Program-made: the position numbers and the translations under genes | Shown: in pieces, positions 28,552 through 36,793 of the stretch | Position numbering within the stretch: position 1 is the stretch's first letter | Layout of the letters: the number at the start of each line of letters is the position of its first letter | DNA from: Phycisphaerae bacterium | GTDB lineage: Bacteria > Planctomycetota > Phycisphaerae > UBA1845 | Assembly: GCA_024102815.1 (NCBI GenBank) | Contig: JAGFJJ010000058.1 | Location: forward strand, 1 to 64,000 | Reading direction: 5' to 3' | Length of the DNA stretch: 64,000 nt | The notes under the pieces: generated by a model | What the model was told of the DNA's origin: nothing | The model's database searches: none | Seen by the model: the letters and a program-made list of their open reading frames with translations, nothing else

Positions 28552-29895
28552 TCAGAAGAACACGCGAAGCCGTAGCCCGAAGACGAATGCATCGTCGCCG
28601 TCGTCCTTTCCGCCGGAATCCACGACGTACTGAAAGTCGGGCGTCAAGACGCACCACGGTGCCAGGTGAATAGCGTAGTAGGTCTCGATGACGGTCTCCT
28701 GCCCGGCTTCGGGTTCGACCCACCGCTCATAGTCGTTGGACAGAAGGCCCTGCGCCACCGCCAATCCCAGGACGTCGTTGTCACGATCGGGAATCAGCCC
28801 GACGTAGTGCGCGCCGATCGACCAGAAGTGCTCCAGGCTGTTCACGTAGCCGTGGGCAAAACCGTACCGTGCCCCGATGCTGAGTCCCTGCTCGTCCTCC
28901 GGATCCGCCGATTCCCTCGAGACGCGCTCATCGGCGCCGAAATAAAATCCGAAGTCGCCGGTCTTGGTTGGTGCCTCGACATTGCCGGGAATCCACCGGA
29001 AATGCTCCTTGGGCGACGGGTCATACCAGGTTCCGAAACGATAATGCCCCGTGAATACGCCGCATGTCGTGACCCACTCCGGCGCCAGAGTCAGTTCGGC
29101 CATCGCCACCGCCCGATTCGGCCCGTGAAACGCCGTGTCGAATCCCGTCCGCGTGGCCCCGGCGTCGGCATCCACGAAGCCCGCGACGATGTTCAACCAG
29201 TCTGTGGGCCACACGCCGGCCGTGACGCCCAGGCCGTTGCGATGCGGAATCGTCTGGTTGATGACCAGCGCGCCGTTCAGGAATTGTGTGTCCTCTCCCC
29301 CGGTAACGTCGTTCAAGTCGAAGATGTCGTCCGTTGTGAGGCGACCGATGTGGATTTCGATCCGATCATCCAGCAATCGCTGCCGCCACCACCACTTCTC
29401 CACGAAAATCGGCTCTTCCGGACCGGCATCATTGTTGGTCGCGAACAGGCCCCCGATCTTCTCCGCATCGAAATCCGAGTCCTCGCCGCCGTACGAGCCG
29501 TGCGCCCGGAAGAAAAATTCCGCCCCGCTCAGCGAGAACATCTTCTCGAAGTCCAGCAGCAGGTTGAGGTCGTACGTCCCGGCGAAGTCGTGGCCGTTGT
29601 GCGTTTCCAGGCCGCCCTTCAGGTTGTTCATGAATTGCGTCTGGCTGGTCAGCTCGATGACCACGCCGCCGTCTGAGAGCTTCGTGCGAGCGCCCCCCCA
29701 GTCGCCGGTGATCGTCTCGGCCTGCCAGATGTAAGGCGGTTCGGCCGCCGACGTCGCCGGCTCCTCCACGGTCTTCGTCACCTCGGCGGATTCCGGGGTC
29801 GGTTTCTCCGGCTGCGGTTCATCCGCGCGGGAATCGATCGTCGGAAAGAAAAGGCCCATGGCGGCGGGCGCCCAATACCATCGAGTGCGTCGCAT
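28552..29895 (-). CDS. OprB-type carbohydrate porin, second of a tandem pair
   Basis: A 447-residue paralogue of 26929-28380, sharing long blocks: ITGDWGGARTKLSDGG, SQTQFMNNLKGGLET, FAGTYDLNLLLDFEKM, KWWWRQRLLDDRIEIHIGRL, IPHRNGLG and GHYRFGTWYDPS; it ends FGLRLRVFF with a terminal Phe. The signal peptide is MRRTRWYWAP to SRA-DE, then a shorter linker than in its neighbour. The two differ most in the linker and in extracellular-loop-like parts, as expected after duplication with loop divergence. Genes are 171 bases apart on the same strand and probably co-transcribed from this gene's upstream region. Confidence 0.93.
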   Translation of the reverse strand: MRRTRWYWAPAAMGLFFPTIDSRADEPQPEKPTPESAEVTKTVEEPATSAAEPPYIWQAETITGDWGGARTKLSDGGVVIELTSQTQFMNNLKGGLETHNGHDFAGTYDLNLLLDFEKMFSLSGAEFFFRAHGSYGGEDSDFDAEKIGGLFATNNDAGPEEPIFVEKWWWRQRLLDDRIEIHIGRLTTDDIFDLNDVTGGEDTQFLNGALVINQTIPHRNGLGVTAGVWPTDWLNIVAGFVDADAGATRTGFDTAFHGPNRAVAMAELTLAPEWVTTCGVFTGHYRFGTWYDPSPKEHFRWIPGNVEAPTKTGDFGFYFGADERVSRESADPEDEQGLSIGARYGFAHGYVNSLEHFWSIGAHYVGLIPDRDNDVLGLAVAQGLLSNDYERWVEPEAGQETVIETYYAIHLAPWCVLTPDFQYVVDSGGKDDGDDAFVFGLRLRVFF

Positions 29896-30133
29896 GGTCA
29901 GCCATCCGTCGGTGTAGACTCCTGCATCCCCGGCCGCCGGCGCCGGCGCCGCGAAAATGCACGTCTGGTGTCGTGTCTCTTCGGGAACTTAATCGAAGGG
30001 GATGAGTGATCTTCGACCGGAAATCTCGCCCAAGCGGACTCGATTTCCCAGGCGGGTTGCGCACAGGCACCGCGCCGAAAGCCCCATTTTGTCGCCACTT
30101 TAACTTGAGGGTAAATCCGCCCCCCAATACAGA
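29896..30133. other. Intergenic region between divergent porin and chemoreceptor genes
   Basis: The whole gap 29896-30377 is 482 bases and holds divergent promoters. The plus-strand one has a sigma-28-like site at 30134-30161. I see no gene in the gap; the stretch 30162-30377 is the likely chemoreceptor leader. Confidence 0.5.
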
Positions 30134-30161
30134 TAAAGCGCCCGTTCAGCCCCGCCGATAG
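30134..30161 (+). promoter_or_regulatory. Sigma-28 (FliA)-like promoter of the first chemoreceptor
   Basis: TAAA at 30134-30137, 16 bases, then GCCGATAG at 30154-30161. The E. coli-type consensus is TAAA, 15 bases, GCCGATAA; this has seven of eight -10 bases and one extra spacer base. The predicted transcript start near 30168 leaves a leader of about 210 bases. The second chemoreceptor has the same layout with the same spacing, which strengthens both. Confidence 0.6.
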
Positions 30162-30377
30162 GCCCGCGGAGGCACGCTGAAGACGGGCTTGATCGATGAC
30201 GATCTTCCCCGGGCCTGCCTCGCCTTGCGGTTGAAGAGGCCGCCGCGCACTTCCGGGCTGTTTCACCTCAGGCCTCGGCGGCATTTGCTGACTTGCGCGG
30301 CGGAAGGAAACGTGCGGATTCACGGCCGGTTCGGCTGAGCGAGCGGCACATTTCGATCTTTGAGGAGACGGCAACCC

Positions 30378-32474
30378 ATGTTCAAGAAGATGGCACTCAG
30401 TACGAAGATCATCGGGGGATTCGCCCTTCTGATCGTCATGTCTTCGGCGCTCGGAGGTCTTGCCGTGTGGAGCATGCACGGCGTCCAGGACGACGCCACC
30501 AAGCTCGCCGATGAGTACGTTCCCGAAGTAGCCGTTGCCAATGAGATCGAGCGCAATTCGCTCATGACCATGTACAACATCCGCGGATACGGATTCACCG
30601 AGGAAGACCGCTTCCTGAAGGAGGGCAAATCCTTTCTGGCCGAAGTCGAAAAGCAACTTACCGTCGCCGGCGAACTCGCGGAAAACTCGCCTCACCTCAT
30701 GATGCTCAAACAAGACGTCAAGGACCTTCGAGACGGAGTCAAGACGTACCGGGAACTGGTTGAGCAGACTGAAGAGAAGGTCAAAGCACTCGGAGACGAC
30801 CGCCAGCACCTTGACTCCTCGGCCCAGGCTTACATGAAGAATTGTTTCGACTTCCTGGCCGGCCAGAACGAGGCCATGATGACCGAAATTCGCGCATCGG
30901 GCACGCACCATGCCGAGTCCGGTGAATCCGCACCTGCCGAAGTCGCTGAAAACAAGGGAACGGATGTCCTCCTGGAGAGACTCGAGAAGATCACGCTCGT
31001 CAACGATATCATCGACCTCGGAAACGCCACGCGCCTGGCCTGCTTCAAATCCCAGGCCAAACGCGATCCCAAGGTGATCGAAGAGGCCATTCCGAATTTT
31101 GAGCAGATGAATCAGAAGTTCGAAGCATTGCGCAAGATTACCCATATGAAGGTCGATCACGATCGGATCGACGCCACACAACAGGCCGCCAACGACTACA
31201 AAGCCGCTATGACCAGTCTCCTCTCCCATTGGACGGAGCTTGAAAAAGTCGCTGTTGAACGCACGACCACCGGTGAGGAAGTCTTGAAGCATGCAAAGGA
31301 AGTTGCTGCGGCGGGCATCGAGCACACCGACGAAATCGCCAACGGCGCTCAGGACAATCTGACGCAGGCCTCGACGGTCATGATCGGCGGCCTGGTCATT
31401 GCTACCATCATCAGCGTGATCATCGCCCTCGTCCTGACCCGTGGGATCACCGCCCCGTTCAAGGAGATCTTCAAGGGCCTCAAGTCCTTCAGCCGCGCCG
31501 AGTTGGGCGAAACGGCCATCACCTTCAACCGCATCATCGAAGGCCTCACCGAGGGCGTCACGCAGGTCAACGACGGCGCCGGACAGGTCTCCACGGCGTC
31601 CCAGCAGCTCGCCGAAGGCGCCAGCGAACAGGCCTCCTCGCTCGAGGAAACCTCCAGCGCCCTCGAGGAAATGGCCGCCATGACCCGCACCAACGCGGAG
31701 AACGCCCAGCGGGCGAACGATCTCGCCTCGCAGGCTCACCGCGCCGCCGACAACGGCAACCTCGTCATGACCGCCATCGCCGATTCCTCCGGCCAGATCA
31801 GCAAGATCATCAAGGTCATCGAGGAAATCTCCTTCCAGACCAACCTCCTGGCGCTCAACGCGGCCGTGGAAGCCGCCCGCGCCGGCGAGCACGGCAAGGG
31901 CTTTGCGGTCGTCGCCGACGAGGTCCGCAACCTCGCCCAGCGCGCCGCGCAGGCCTCGCGCGAGGTCACCGGCCTGATCGACAATTCCGTGAACAAGTCG
32001 CGCGAGGGCACGGAAGCCATCCAGAACATCGTCGAAGGCGTCGCCCAGGTCACCGAGCTCATTAAGGGCATCGCCCAGGCCACCAAGGAGCAGGCCCAGG
32101 GCGTCGACCAGGTCAACACGGCCGTCTCCCAGATGGACAAGGTCACGCAGCAGAACGCCTCCGGTGCCGAGGAATCCGCCTCGGCCGCCGAGGAAATGAG
32201 CGCCCAGGCTGCTTCGACGAAGTCACTGGTCGACGAGCTGATCGGCCTCGTTCGCGGATCGCAGGGTGACCAGGGCATGAGCAGGCCGCGGCACGCCACG
32301 ATGAGTCTGGCGCCGAAGAAGCACATTCACCCCCTGGCCGCGCGCCTGCACCCGAAGGTCAGCGCGAAACCGCAGCACCGGGAGACGGGCAGCGATCACG
32401 CCACGGAGAACCCCAAAGATAAAAGTGAGGACTTCCTGGATATGAGCGAGCATTCGGAGCTGGCCAAGTTCTAG
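30378..32474 (+). CDS. Methyl-accepting chemotaxis protein
   Basis: A 698-residue transmembrane chemoreceptor. TM1 is at ~11-33; a helical periplasmic region of ~300 residues follows, possibly of the HBM/4-helix type; TM2 is ~333-355 ([20 protein letters not shown]). The part after TM2 keeps only a fragment of a HAMP domain ([13 protein letters not shown], then directly a coiled coil). The signalling hairpin has the class tip around [20 protein letters not shown] from residue 481 and methylation-type Gln/Glu pairs on both sides. No CheR-tethering pentapeptide ends the protein; the tail carries [15 protein letters not shown], similar in layout to the next gene's tail [17 protein letters not shown] 30378 follows TGAGGAG. 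Confidence 0.95.
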   Translation: MFKKMALSTKIIGGFALLIVMSSALGGLAVWSMHGVQDDATKLADEYVPEVAVANEIERNSLMTMYNIRGYGFTEEDRFLKEGKSFLAEVEKQLTVAGELAENSPHLMMLKQDVKDLRDGVKTYRELVEQTEEKVKALGDDRQHLDSSAQAYMKNCFDFLAGQNEAMMTEIRASGTHHAESGESAPAEVAENKGTDVLLERLEKITLVNDIIDLGNATRLACFKSQAKRDPKVIEEAIPNFEQMNQKFEALRKITHMKVDHDRIDATQQAANDYKAAMTSLLSHWTELEKVAVERTTTGEEVLKHAKEVAAAGIEHTDEIANGAQDNLTQASTVMIGGLVIATIISVIIALVLTRGITAPFKEIFKGLKSFSRAELGETAITFNRIIEGLTEGVTQVNDGAGQVSTASQQLAEGASEQASSLEETSSALEEMAAMTRTNAENAQRANDLASQAHRAADNGNLVMTAIADSSGQISKIIKVIEEISFQTNLLALNAAVEAARAGEHGKGFAVVADEVRNLAQRAAQASREVTGLIDNSVNKSREGTEAIQNIVEGVAQVTELIKGIAQATKEQAQGVDQVNTAVSQMDKVTQQNASGAEESASAAEEMSAQAASTKSLVDELIGLVRGSQGDQGMSRPRHATMSLAPKKHIHPLAARLHPKVSAKPQHRETGSDHATENPKDKSEDFLDMSEHSELAKF

Positions 32475-32506
32475 CACCAGAACCGGGTTCGATCTTCTCG
32501 GACCTC

Positions 32507-32562
32507 AAGCGCGCCGCATGGTGGTTTCCCCGACCCCACCGTGCGACGCGCTTCTTTATTTG
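32507..32562 (+). terminator. Rho-independent terminator after the first chemoreceptor gene
   Basis: Stem AAGCGCGCCGCATGGTGG (32507-32524) pairs with CCACCGTGCGACGCGCTT (32536-32553): 18 pairs with one mismatch and one wobble, loop of 11 bases, followed by CTTTATTTG. It sits 32 bases past the stop at 32474 and separates the two receptor transcripts. Confidence 0.88.
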
Positions 32563-32601
32563 CAGCCATGCTCAAGGGCTCGTGCCTGAAGAACGAGGTA
32601 G

Positions 32602-32629
32602 TAAAGACCCGCAATGAGCGCTCCGATAC
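32602..32629 (+). promoter_or_regulatory. Sigma-28 (FliA)-like promoter of the second chemoreceptor
   Basis: TAAA at 32602-32605, 16 bases, then TCCGATAC at 32622-32629 (six of eight bases of GCCGATAA). Spacing and order match the site before the first chemoreceptor. The predicted start near 32636 lies downstream of an earlier in-frame ATG at 32614, so it supports ATG 32713 as the real start codon. Confidence 0.5.
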
Positions 32630-32712
32630 GAACAGCAACCGGCCGGCTGCCGTCGCCCGGTGTGCAACCGCATGACAAACCCGAATACCCCGGTTCTCTA
32701 AGGAAACTCCAG

Positions 32713-35217
32713 ATGTCCCTTCAGAACATGACGATAGGCAAACGGATCGGCCTGGGCTTCACGGTAGTACTCGTGCTCTTGGCAGCACTGGCGGCCTTCT
32801 CCTACTTCGGCGTTGACCATCTGCTCCACGATGCGAAGGGCGTCACGAAGGGCAACCATCTCGATGCCGTACTTGCCCAGCGGGAAATCGATCACCTGCT
32901 CTGGACGGCCAAACTTTCCGACTTCATTACAAACGCCGAGAGCTCTGAGCTTCATCTCGAAACCGACGACCATCAATGCGGCTTGGGAAAGTGGCTCTAC
33001 GGTGAGGGCCGAAAGGAAGCGCTCGCGTCGTTTCCGACGCTCGCACCCATTCTGAACGGCATGGAGGAGCCTCACCGCCAACTGCACGAGTCCGCCGTTG
33101 AAATCGAACGAACGTATCGACTGCGGCATCCGGGCCTCGCCCAGATACTGGCGGATCGAATGGACGACCACATCCAGTGGGTGGCCGGCCTGACCCATGC
33201 CTTGATCACCGAAGCCCAAGTGAATGGCTACACCAAGCGGCGGGAGGACGCGGTGGACCAGGCGATGTCCATTATCGAGGCCATCGCCGAGGACGAGTCC
33301 ATCGGCAGCGAGGAGGTCCGCAAGGAGAGGGCGCTTGCGACCTTGAAAGCCATGCGCTACGGCACAGACGGCGCCGATTACGTCTGGGTGAACGACATGC
33401 ACCCGCGCATGATCATGCATCCCATCGATTCGGCACTCGACGGCCAGGACCTCACCGGAATCACGGACACGCAGGGCACTCCCTTGTTCATGAACATGGT
33501 CCGAAAGGTGGAAAAGGATCACGAGGGCTTCGTCGTCTACTACTGGCCTCATCCGGCCACCAACGAGCCCACAGAGAAAGTCTCTTACGTACGCGCCTAT
33601 GCACCGTGGGGATGGATCGTGGGCAGCGGCATCTTCGTGGAGGACGCCGACGACGAGACCGTGGCCCGCATGAGGCAATTCGCCGACAACGCAGAATTCA
33701 AACTCGGGTTACAGATGGACCCGGCAAGGTGCGAGTTCGGCAAGTTTCTCAGTGACCCCGCCACTGCAAGACTGATGCAGTCGTTTCCGGAGTTCAAGAC
33801 GGCCATGGAGGCCATCCGCGAACCGCACGAGCGCCTGCATCGCGCGGCCGTGGATATAGAAAGATTGATGAACGAGCATCAGTTGGTCAAGGCCATTCGC
33901 GTCTACGAAGACATCGTCAAACCGGCGTTGGACGATGTCAAATCGCAGATTCACGACACCATAGAAGCGGAGGACCAGCTCGTCCGGGCCGTGGAGGAAA
34001 CAGGCGAAATCTTCACCCACAAGTCCACTCCAGCCTTGTCGAGCATCCGCGACTTGCTGAAGAAGGCCCGCGAAGAAATTCACGCCAACACGGAGACCGA
34101 CGAGGCACTGGTCGCTTCCGCGGAGTCCACCGGGCGCTACATCATGATGACCGGCGTCGCCGCCGTCGTCATCGGCATCTTCCTCGCCCTCTTCATCGCC
34201 CGCGGGTTGATCCGCACCCTGACGCGCACCGTCACCGCGCTTCGCGAAGGCGCCGACCAGGTCAACGACGCCGCCGGACAGGTGGCCGGCGCCAGCCAGC
34301 AGCTTGCCGAGGGCGCCAGCGAGCAGGCCTCCTCCCTCGAGGAAACCAGCAGCGCCCTCGAGGAGATGGCGGCCATGACCCGCACCAACGCCGCCAGCGC
34401 CCGCGAGGCCAACGAGCTCTCTGCCCAGGCCCGTAATGCCGCCGACGAGGGCGACCGGACCATGGGCAAGCTCAACTCCGCCATGACCTCCATCGATGAA
34501 TCCTCGAGCCAGATCAGCAAGATCATCAAGGTCATCGAGGAAATCGCCTTCCAGACCAACCTCCTCGCCCTCAACGCCGCCGTCGAGGCCGCCCGCGCCG
34601 GCGAACACGGCAAGGGCTTCGCCGTCGTCGCCGACGAGGTCCGAAACCTCGCCCAGCGCGCCGCCCAGGCCGCGCGCGAAACGACCAGCCTCATCGAGGA
34701 CTCCGTCGGCCGCGTCCGCGAAGGCACCCAGGTCGCCAATGAGGTGACCAGATCCCTCGGCGCCATCACCGGCGACGTGGCCAAGGTCTCCGAGCTCATC
34801 AACGGCATCGCCACGGCCAGCGACGAGCAGAGCCGCGGCGTGGACCAGATCAACACCGCCGTCTCCCAGATGGACAAGGTCACCCAGCAGAACGCCTCGG
34901 GCGCCGAGGAATCCGCCTCCGCGGCGGAGGAACTGGCCGCCCAGGCCGAAGCCGTGCGCTCCATGGTCAACGAACTCGCGACGCTGGTCGGGGGCAACGC
35001 CCTGCAGAAGCAGGCCCCGAACACCGGGTCACCGCATTCCCAAAAAGACAAGAACCTCGTCCGCCGCCGTGCGCTCGGCCGGAGCAAGCCGTCGTCAACG
35101 GGCACAAGAGAGCGCGGGAACGCGCCGGCACCCGTAACCGCCCAGGCTTCGAAGCAAGCCGGAAGCGCAAACGATAACTTTCTGGACATGAGCGACGGCA
35201 ACATCCAGGATTTCTGA
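32713..35217 (+). CDS. Chemoreceptor with two periplasmic CZB-like domains around an sCache domain
   Basis: An 834-residue chemoreceptor. TM1 ~10-32, then a CZB-like module (zinc-site style: HLLW near 60, CGLGKW at 89-94, EPHRQLH near 117-123). An sCache_2-like domain follows at ~195-312 ([43 protein letters not shown]). A second CZB-like module comes next (CEFGKF at 340-345, EPHERLH near 369-375), then a helical stretch, TM2 at ~477-498 and a signalling hairpin (IEEIAFQTN from 608). HAMP is missing: TM2 runs almost directly into the coiled coil. Zinc-binding CZB domains are mostly cytoplasmic, so two in the periplasm would suggest metal or redox sensing combined with small-molecule binding by Cache. 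ATG 32713 is preferred, with AGGA upstream. Confidence 0.9.
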   Translation: MSLQNMTIGKRIGLGFTVVLVLLAALAAFSYFGVDHLLHDAKGVTKGNHLDAVLAQREIDHLLWTAKLSDFITNAESSELHLETDDHQCGLGKWLYGEGRKEALASFPTLAPILNGMEEPHRQLHESAVEIERTYRLRHPGLAQILADRMDDHIQWVAGLTHALITEAQVNGYTKRREDAVDQAMSIIEAIAEDESIGSEEVRKERALATLKAMRYGTDGADYVWVNDMHPRMIMHPIDSALDGQDLTGITDTQGTPLFMNMVRKVEKDHEGFVVYYWPHPATNEPTEKVSYVRAYAPWGWIVGSGIFVEDADDETVARMRQFADNAEFKLGLQMDPARCEFGKFLSDPATARLMQSFPEFKTAMEAIREPHERLHRAAVDIERLMNEHQLVKAIRVYEDIVKPALDDVKSQIHDTIEAEDQLVRAVEETGEIFTHKSTPALSSIRDLLKKAREEIHANTETDEALVASAESTGRYIMMTGVAAVVIGIFLALFIARGLIRTLTRTVTALREGADQVNDAAGQVAGASQQLAEGASEQASSLEETSSALEEMAAMTRTNAASAREANELSAQARNAADEGDRTMGKLNSAMTSIDESSSQISKIIKVIEEIAFQTNLLALNAAVEAARAGEHGKGFAVVADEVRNLAQRAAQAARETTSLIEDSVGRVREGTQVANEVTRSLGAITGDVAKVSELINGIATASDEQSRGVDQINTAVSQMDKVTQQNASGAEESASAAEELAAQAEAVRSMVNELATLVGGNALQKQAPNTGSPHSQKDKNLVRRRALGRSKPSSTGTRERGNAPAPVTAQASKQAGSANDNFLDMSDGNIQDF

Positions 35218-35241
35218 TTCGGTCCTGACTCGAGAATCCCG

Positions 35242-35295
35242 GGCCCGGCTGACCGGCGTGAATCATCTCGCGTCGCTCAACCGGGCCTTTGCTTT
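35242..35295 (+). terminator. Probable terminator after the second chemoreceptor gene
   Basis: Stem GGCCCGGCTGA (35242-35252) pairs with TCAACCGGGCC (35277-35287) with one mismatch, followed by TTTGCTTT. The loop of 24 bases can fold further. It lies 24 bases after the stop codon. Confidence 0.55.
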
Positions 35296-35711
35296 GGGTT
35301 GCGCCCGCGCGTGAACCATCTCGTCCGCTCGGTTCTTGCACCCGCTGCGTCGGGTCGAAGGTTTCCACTCACTTCCCAATCACTGCCATTCAGCACATCG
35401 CCGGCGAGTCTCTATCCAGCGCGTCGCCCTGTATCGGAATGTTTTTGCGATTCAGGATTAATCGCCTTGCGGCGGTAGTGACCGGCATGCAATACTGCGC
35501 TTTCGGACGGCACCGATGAAGCGTCCGATCGCCTGCGCCTCGCCCCGTAAATCCGCGGCCCACAGGCCAAATTACGCTGATTTTTCGGCGCCCGCGAGCG
35601 AGCCCCGTCCGACTTACCCTGACTGATTATTCACTTGCATGCTCGGCCGGCGCTGCCGACATACGCGCAGTGGGCCGAATCCATAAGCGTGGATGAAAGG
35701 AGATTCTGACA
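35296..35711. other. Intergenic region, nothing recognised
   Basis: Some 416 bases between the chemoreceptor terminator and the PilZ-like gene. No sigma-28-like site like the two before the receptors, no repeat and no supportable gene were found. Confidence 0.45.
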
Positions 35712-36125
35712 ATGATGATAGGAACACAGCAGAAGGAACGGCGCCAAGCCGACCGAATCGCAACCGCGGGCCGCATGTTCTGGAAGCGCCTGGGCCGACG
35801 CATCCACATGATCGGTTGGCTCGATTCCCGTTCGTCGGGAGGTGCTTCCTTCATCACCGCGCGGAGCGCACGCCTGAAACCCGGCGAATTGATTGTCCTG
35901 AAAGACGCCGATCGCAACGAAAGCATCTACCGCGTCGTGCGCGCCAGACCTTGCGCTCCGAACCTGGCCATGGTGGGATGTCGTAAGGCGAATGTGCAGG
36001 AAGACGGGCTCCGCCGGCGGCGATCAGCATCATCCGCTGCGCACCGGCACAAAGCACTCGGCCGGACGATCGGCGATCAATTCACGGAGAAAGAGACCGT
36101 TACAAAACGATCTTGTCGACCTTGA
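35712..36125 (+). CDS. Small PilZ-like domain protein
   Basis: A 137-residue soluble protein with AAGGAG upstream of ATG 35712. It opens with ERRQADR, a RxxxR-like c-di-GMP motif, and ~25 residues later has DSRSSGGASF, matching the second PilZ motif [DN]xSxxG. The rest fits the six-strand barrel (LKPGELIVLKDADRNESIYR). Its location behind two chemoreceptors suits a motility role through cyclic di-GMP. The last ~40 residues are basic and unrelated to PilZ, and its end overlaps the 3' end of rplU on the opposite strand by 26 bases. Without a conserved arginine pair this remains a moderate call. Confidence 0.6.
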   Translation: MMIGTQQKERRQADRIATAGRMFWKRLGRRIHMIGWLDSRSSGGASFITARSARLKPGELIVLKDADRNESIYRVVRARPCAPNLAMVGCRKANVQEDGLRRRRSASSAAHRHKALGRTIGDQFTEKETVTKRSCRP

Positions 36126-36417
36126 CCTGGAGGTAACGCTGGCGGTGGCCGGTCTTGACCGAATAGCCCTTGCGGCGGCGGAACTTCTGGATGATGACCT
36201 TGTCGCCCTTGATCTCGCCGACAACCGACGCCGTAACCTTGGCACCGGGAACCGTTGGCGTCCCAATCTTGGCACCGCCGTCCACGTCCCCGACCATGAG
36301 CACGCGATCGAACTCGATGCTCTTCGTGCCCTCGGGAAGGTCCTTCCGCTGAACCTCGAACATCAAGCCCTCGTGGACCTTGTACTGATGGGCACCGTCG
36401 CTCACGATCGCGTACAC
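36100..36417 (-). CDS. rplU: 50S ribosomal protein L21
   Basis: A 105-residue protein. Start GTG 36417 (VYAIVSDGAHQYKVHEG) matches the L21 N-terminus M-YAI-DGG-QYKV-EG and has GGAG 8 bases upstream. Other L21 blocks are present: FDRVLMVGD, KIGTPTVPGAKV, GEIKGDKVIIQKFRRRKGY and RHGHRQ-type TGHRQRYLQVKV. L21 binds 23S rRNA in the large subunit. The usual partners rpmA (L27) and obgE are not downstream; the following gene on that side is the convergent PilZ-like gene. Stop-end overlap of 26 bases with that gene is unusual. Transcription must come from the 160 bases upstream. Confidence 0.96.
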   Translation of the reverse strand: MYAIVSDGAHQYKVHEGLMFEVQRKDLPEGTKSIEFDRVLMVGDVDGGAKIGTPTVPGAKVTASVVGEIKGDKVIIQKFRRRKGYSVKTGHRQRYLQVKVDKIVL

Positions 36418-36577
36418 GGAACAAACTCCGAAATTCCAGCCCTGAAAGCCGCCCGTTGGGACCCGCGCCGGATCCCCGCCTCCGCTCCTCCACGAAGCGA
36501 GCCCGGCATTGTGCGCCCGATCCCCGACGCCGTCAAGGCCGGAACCGGTCCGCGAGCCCCCAACCGGGAGCCCCGCC

Positions 36578-36736
36578 CTAAAACAGCGGATACAGGAACG
36601 GCGCCAACGGCGACGAGGACGCAAACACCAGGAACGCGCCCACCAGCAGCAGGACCGCCAGCAGCGGAATCAACCACCACTTCTTTTCCTGCTTGATGAA
36701 CAGAAAGAACTCGCGAACCAACGATTGCTTCGCCAT
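36578..36736 (-). CDS. DUF5989 small membrane protein
   Basis: A 52-residue protein, MAKQSLVREFFLFIKQEKKW, then a single membrane helix WLIPLLAVLLLVGAFLVFA and a short FLYPLF end. This fits the DUF5989 family of one-helix proteins, which are regularly found next to SxtJ-type and carbamoyltransferase genes. ATG 36736 is used; the longer frame adds an unlikely polar N-terminus. It follows the carbamoyltransferase on the same strand by 57 bases and is the last member of a three-gene unit. Function is unknown. Confidence 0.8.
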   Translation of the reverse strand: MAKQSLVREFFLFIKQEKKWWLIPLLAVLLLVGAFLVFASSSPLAPFLYPLF

Positions 36737-36793
36737 ACGCGCCTGCCCTGTCTGCCCCCTTTCCCCCACTTCCCCGGGAAGCCCTCTCAGAAT

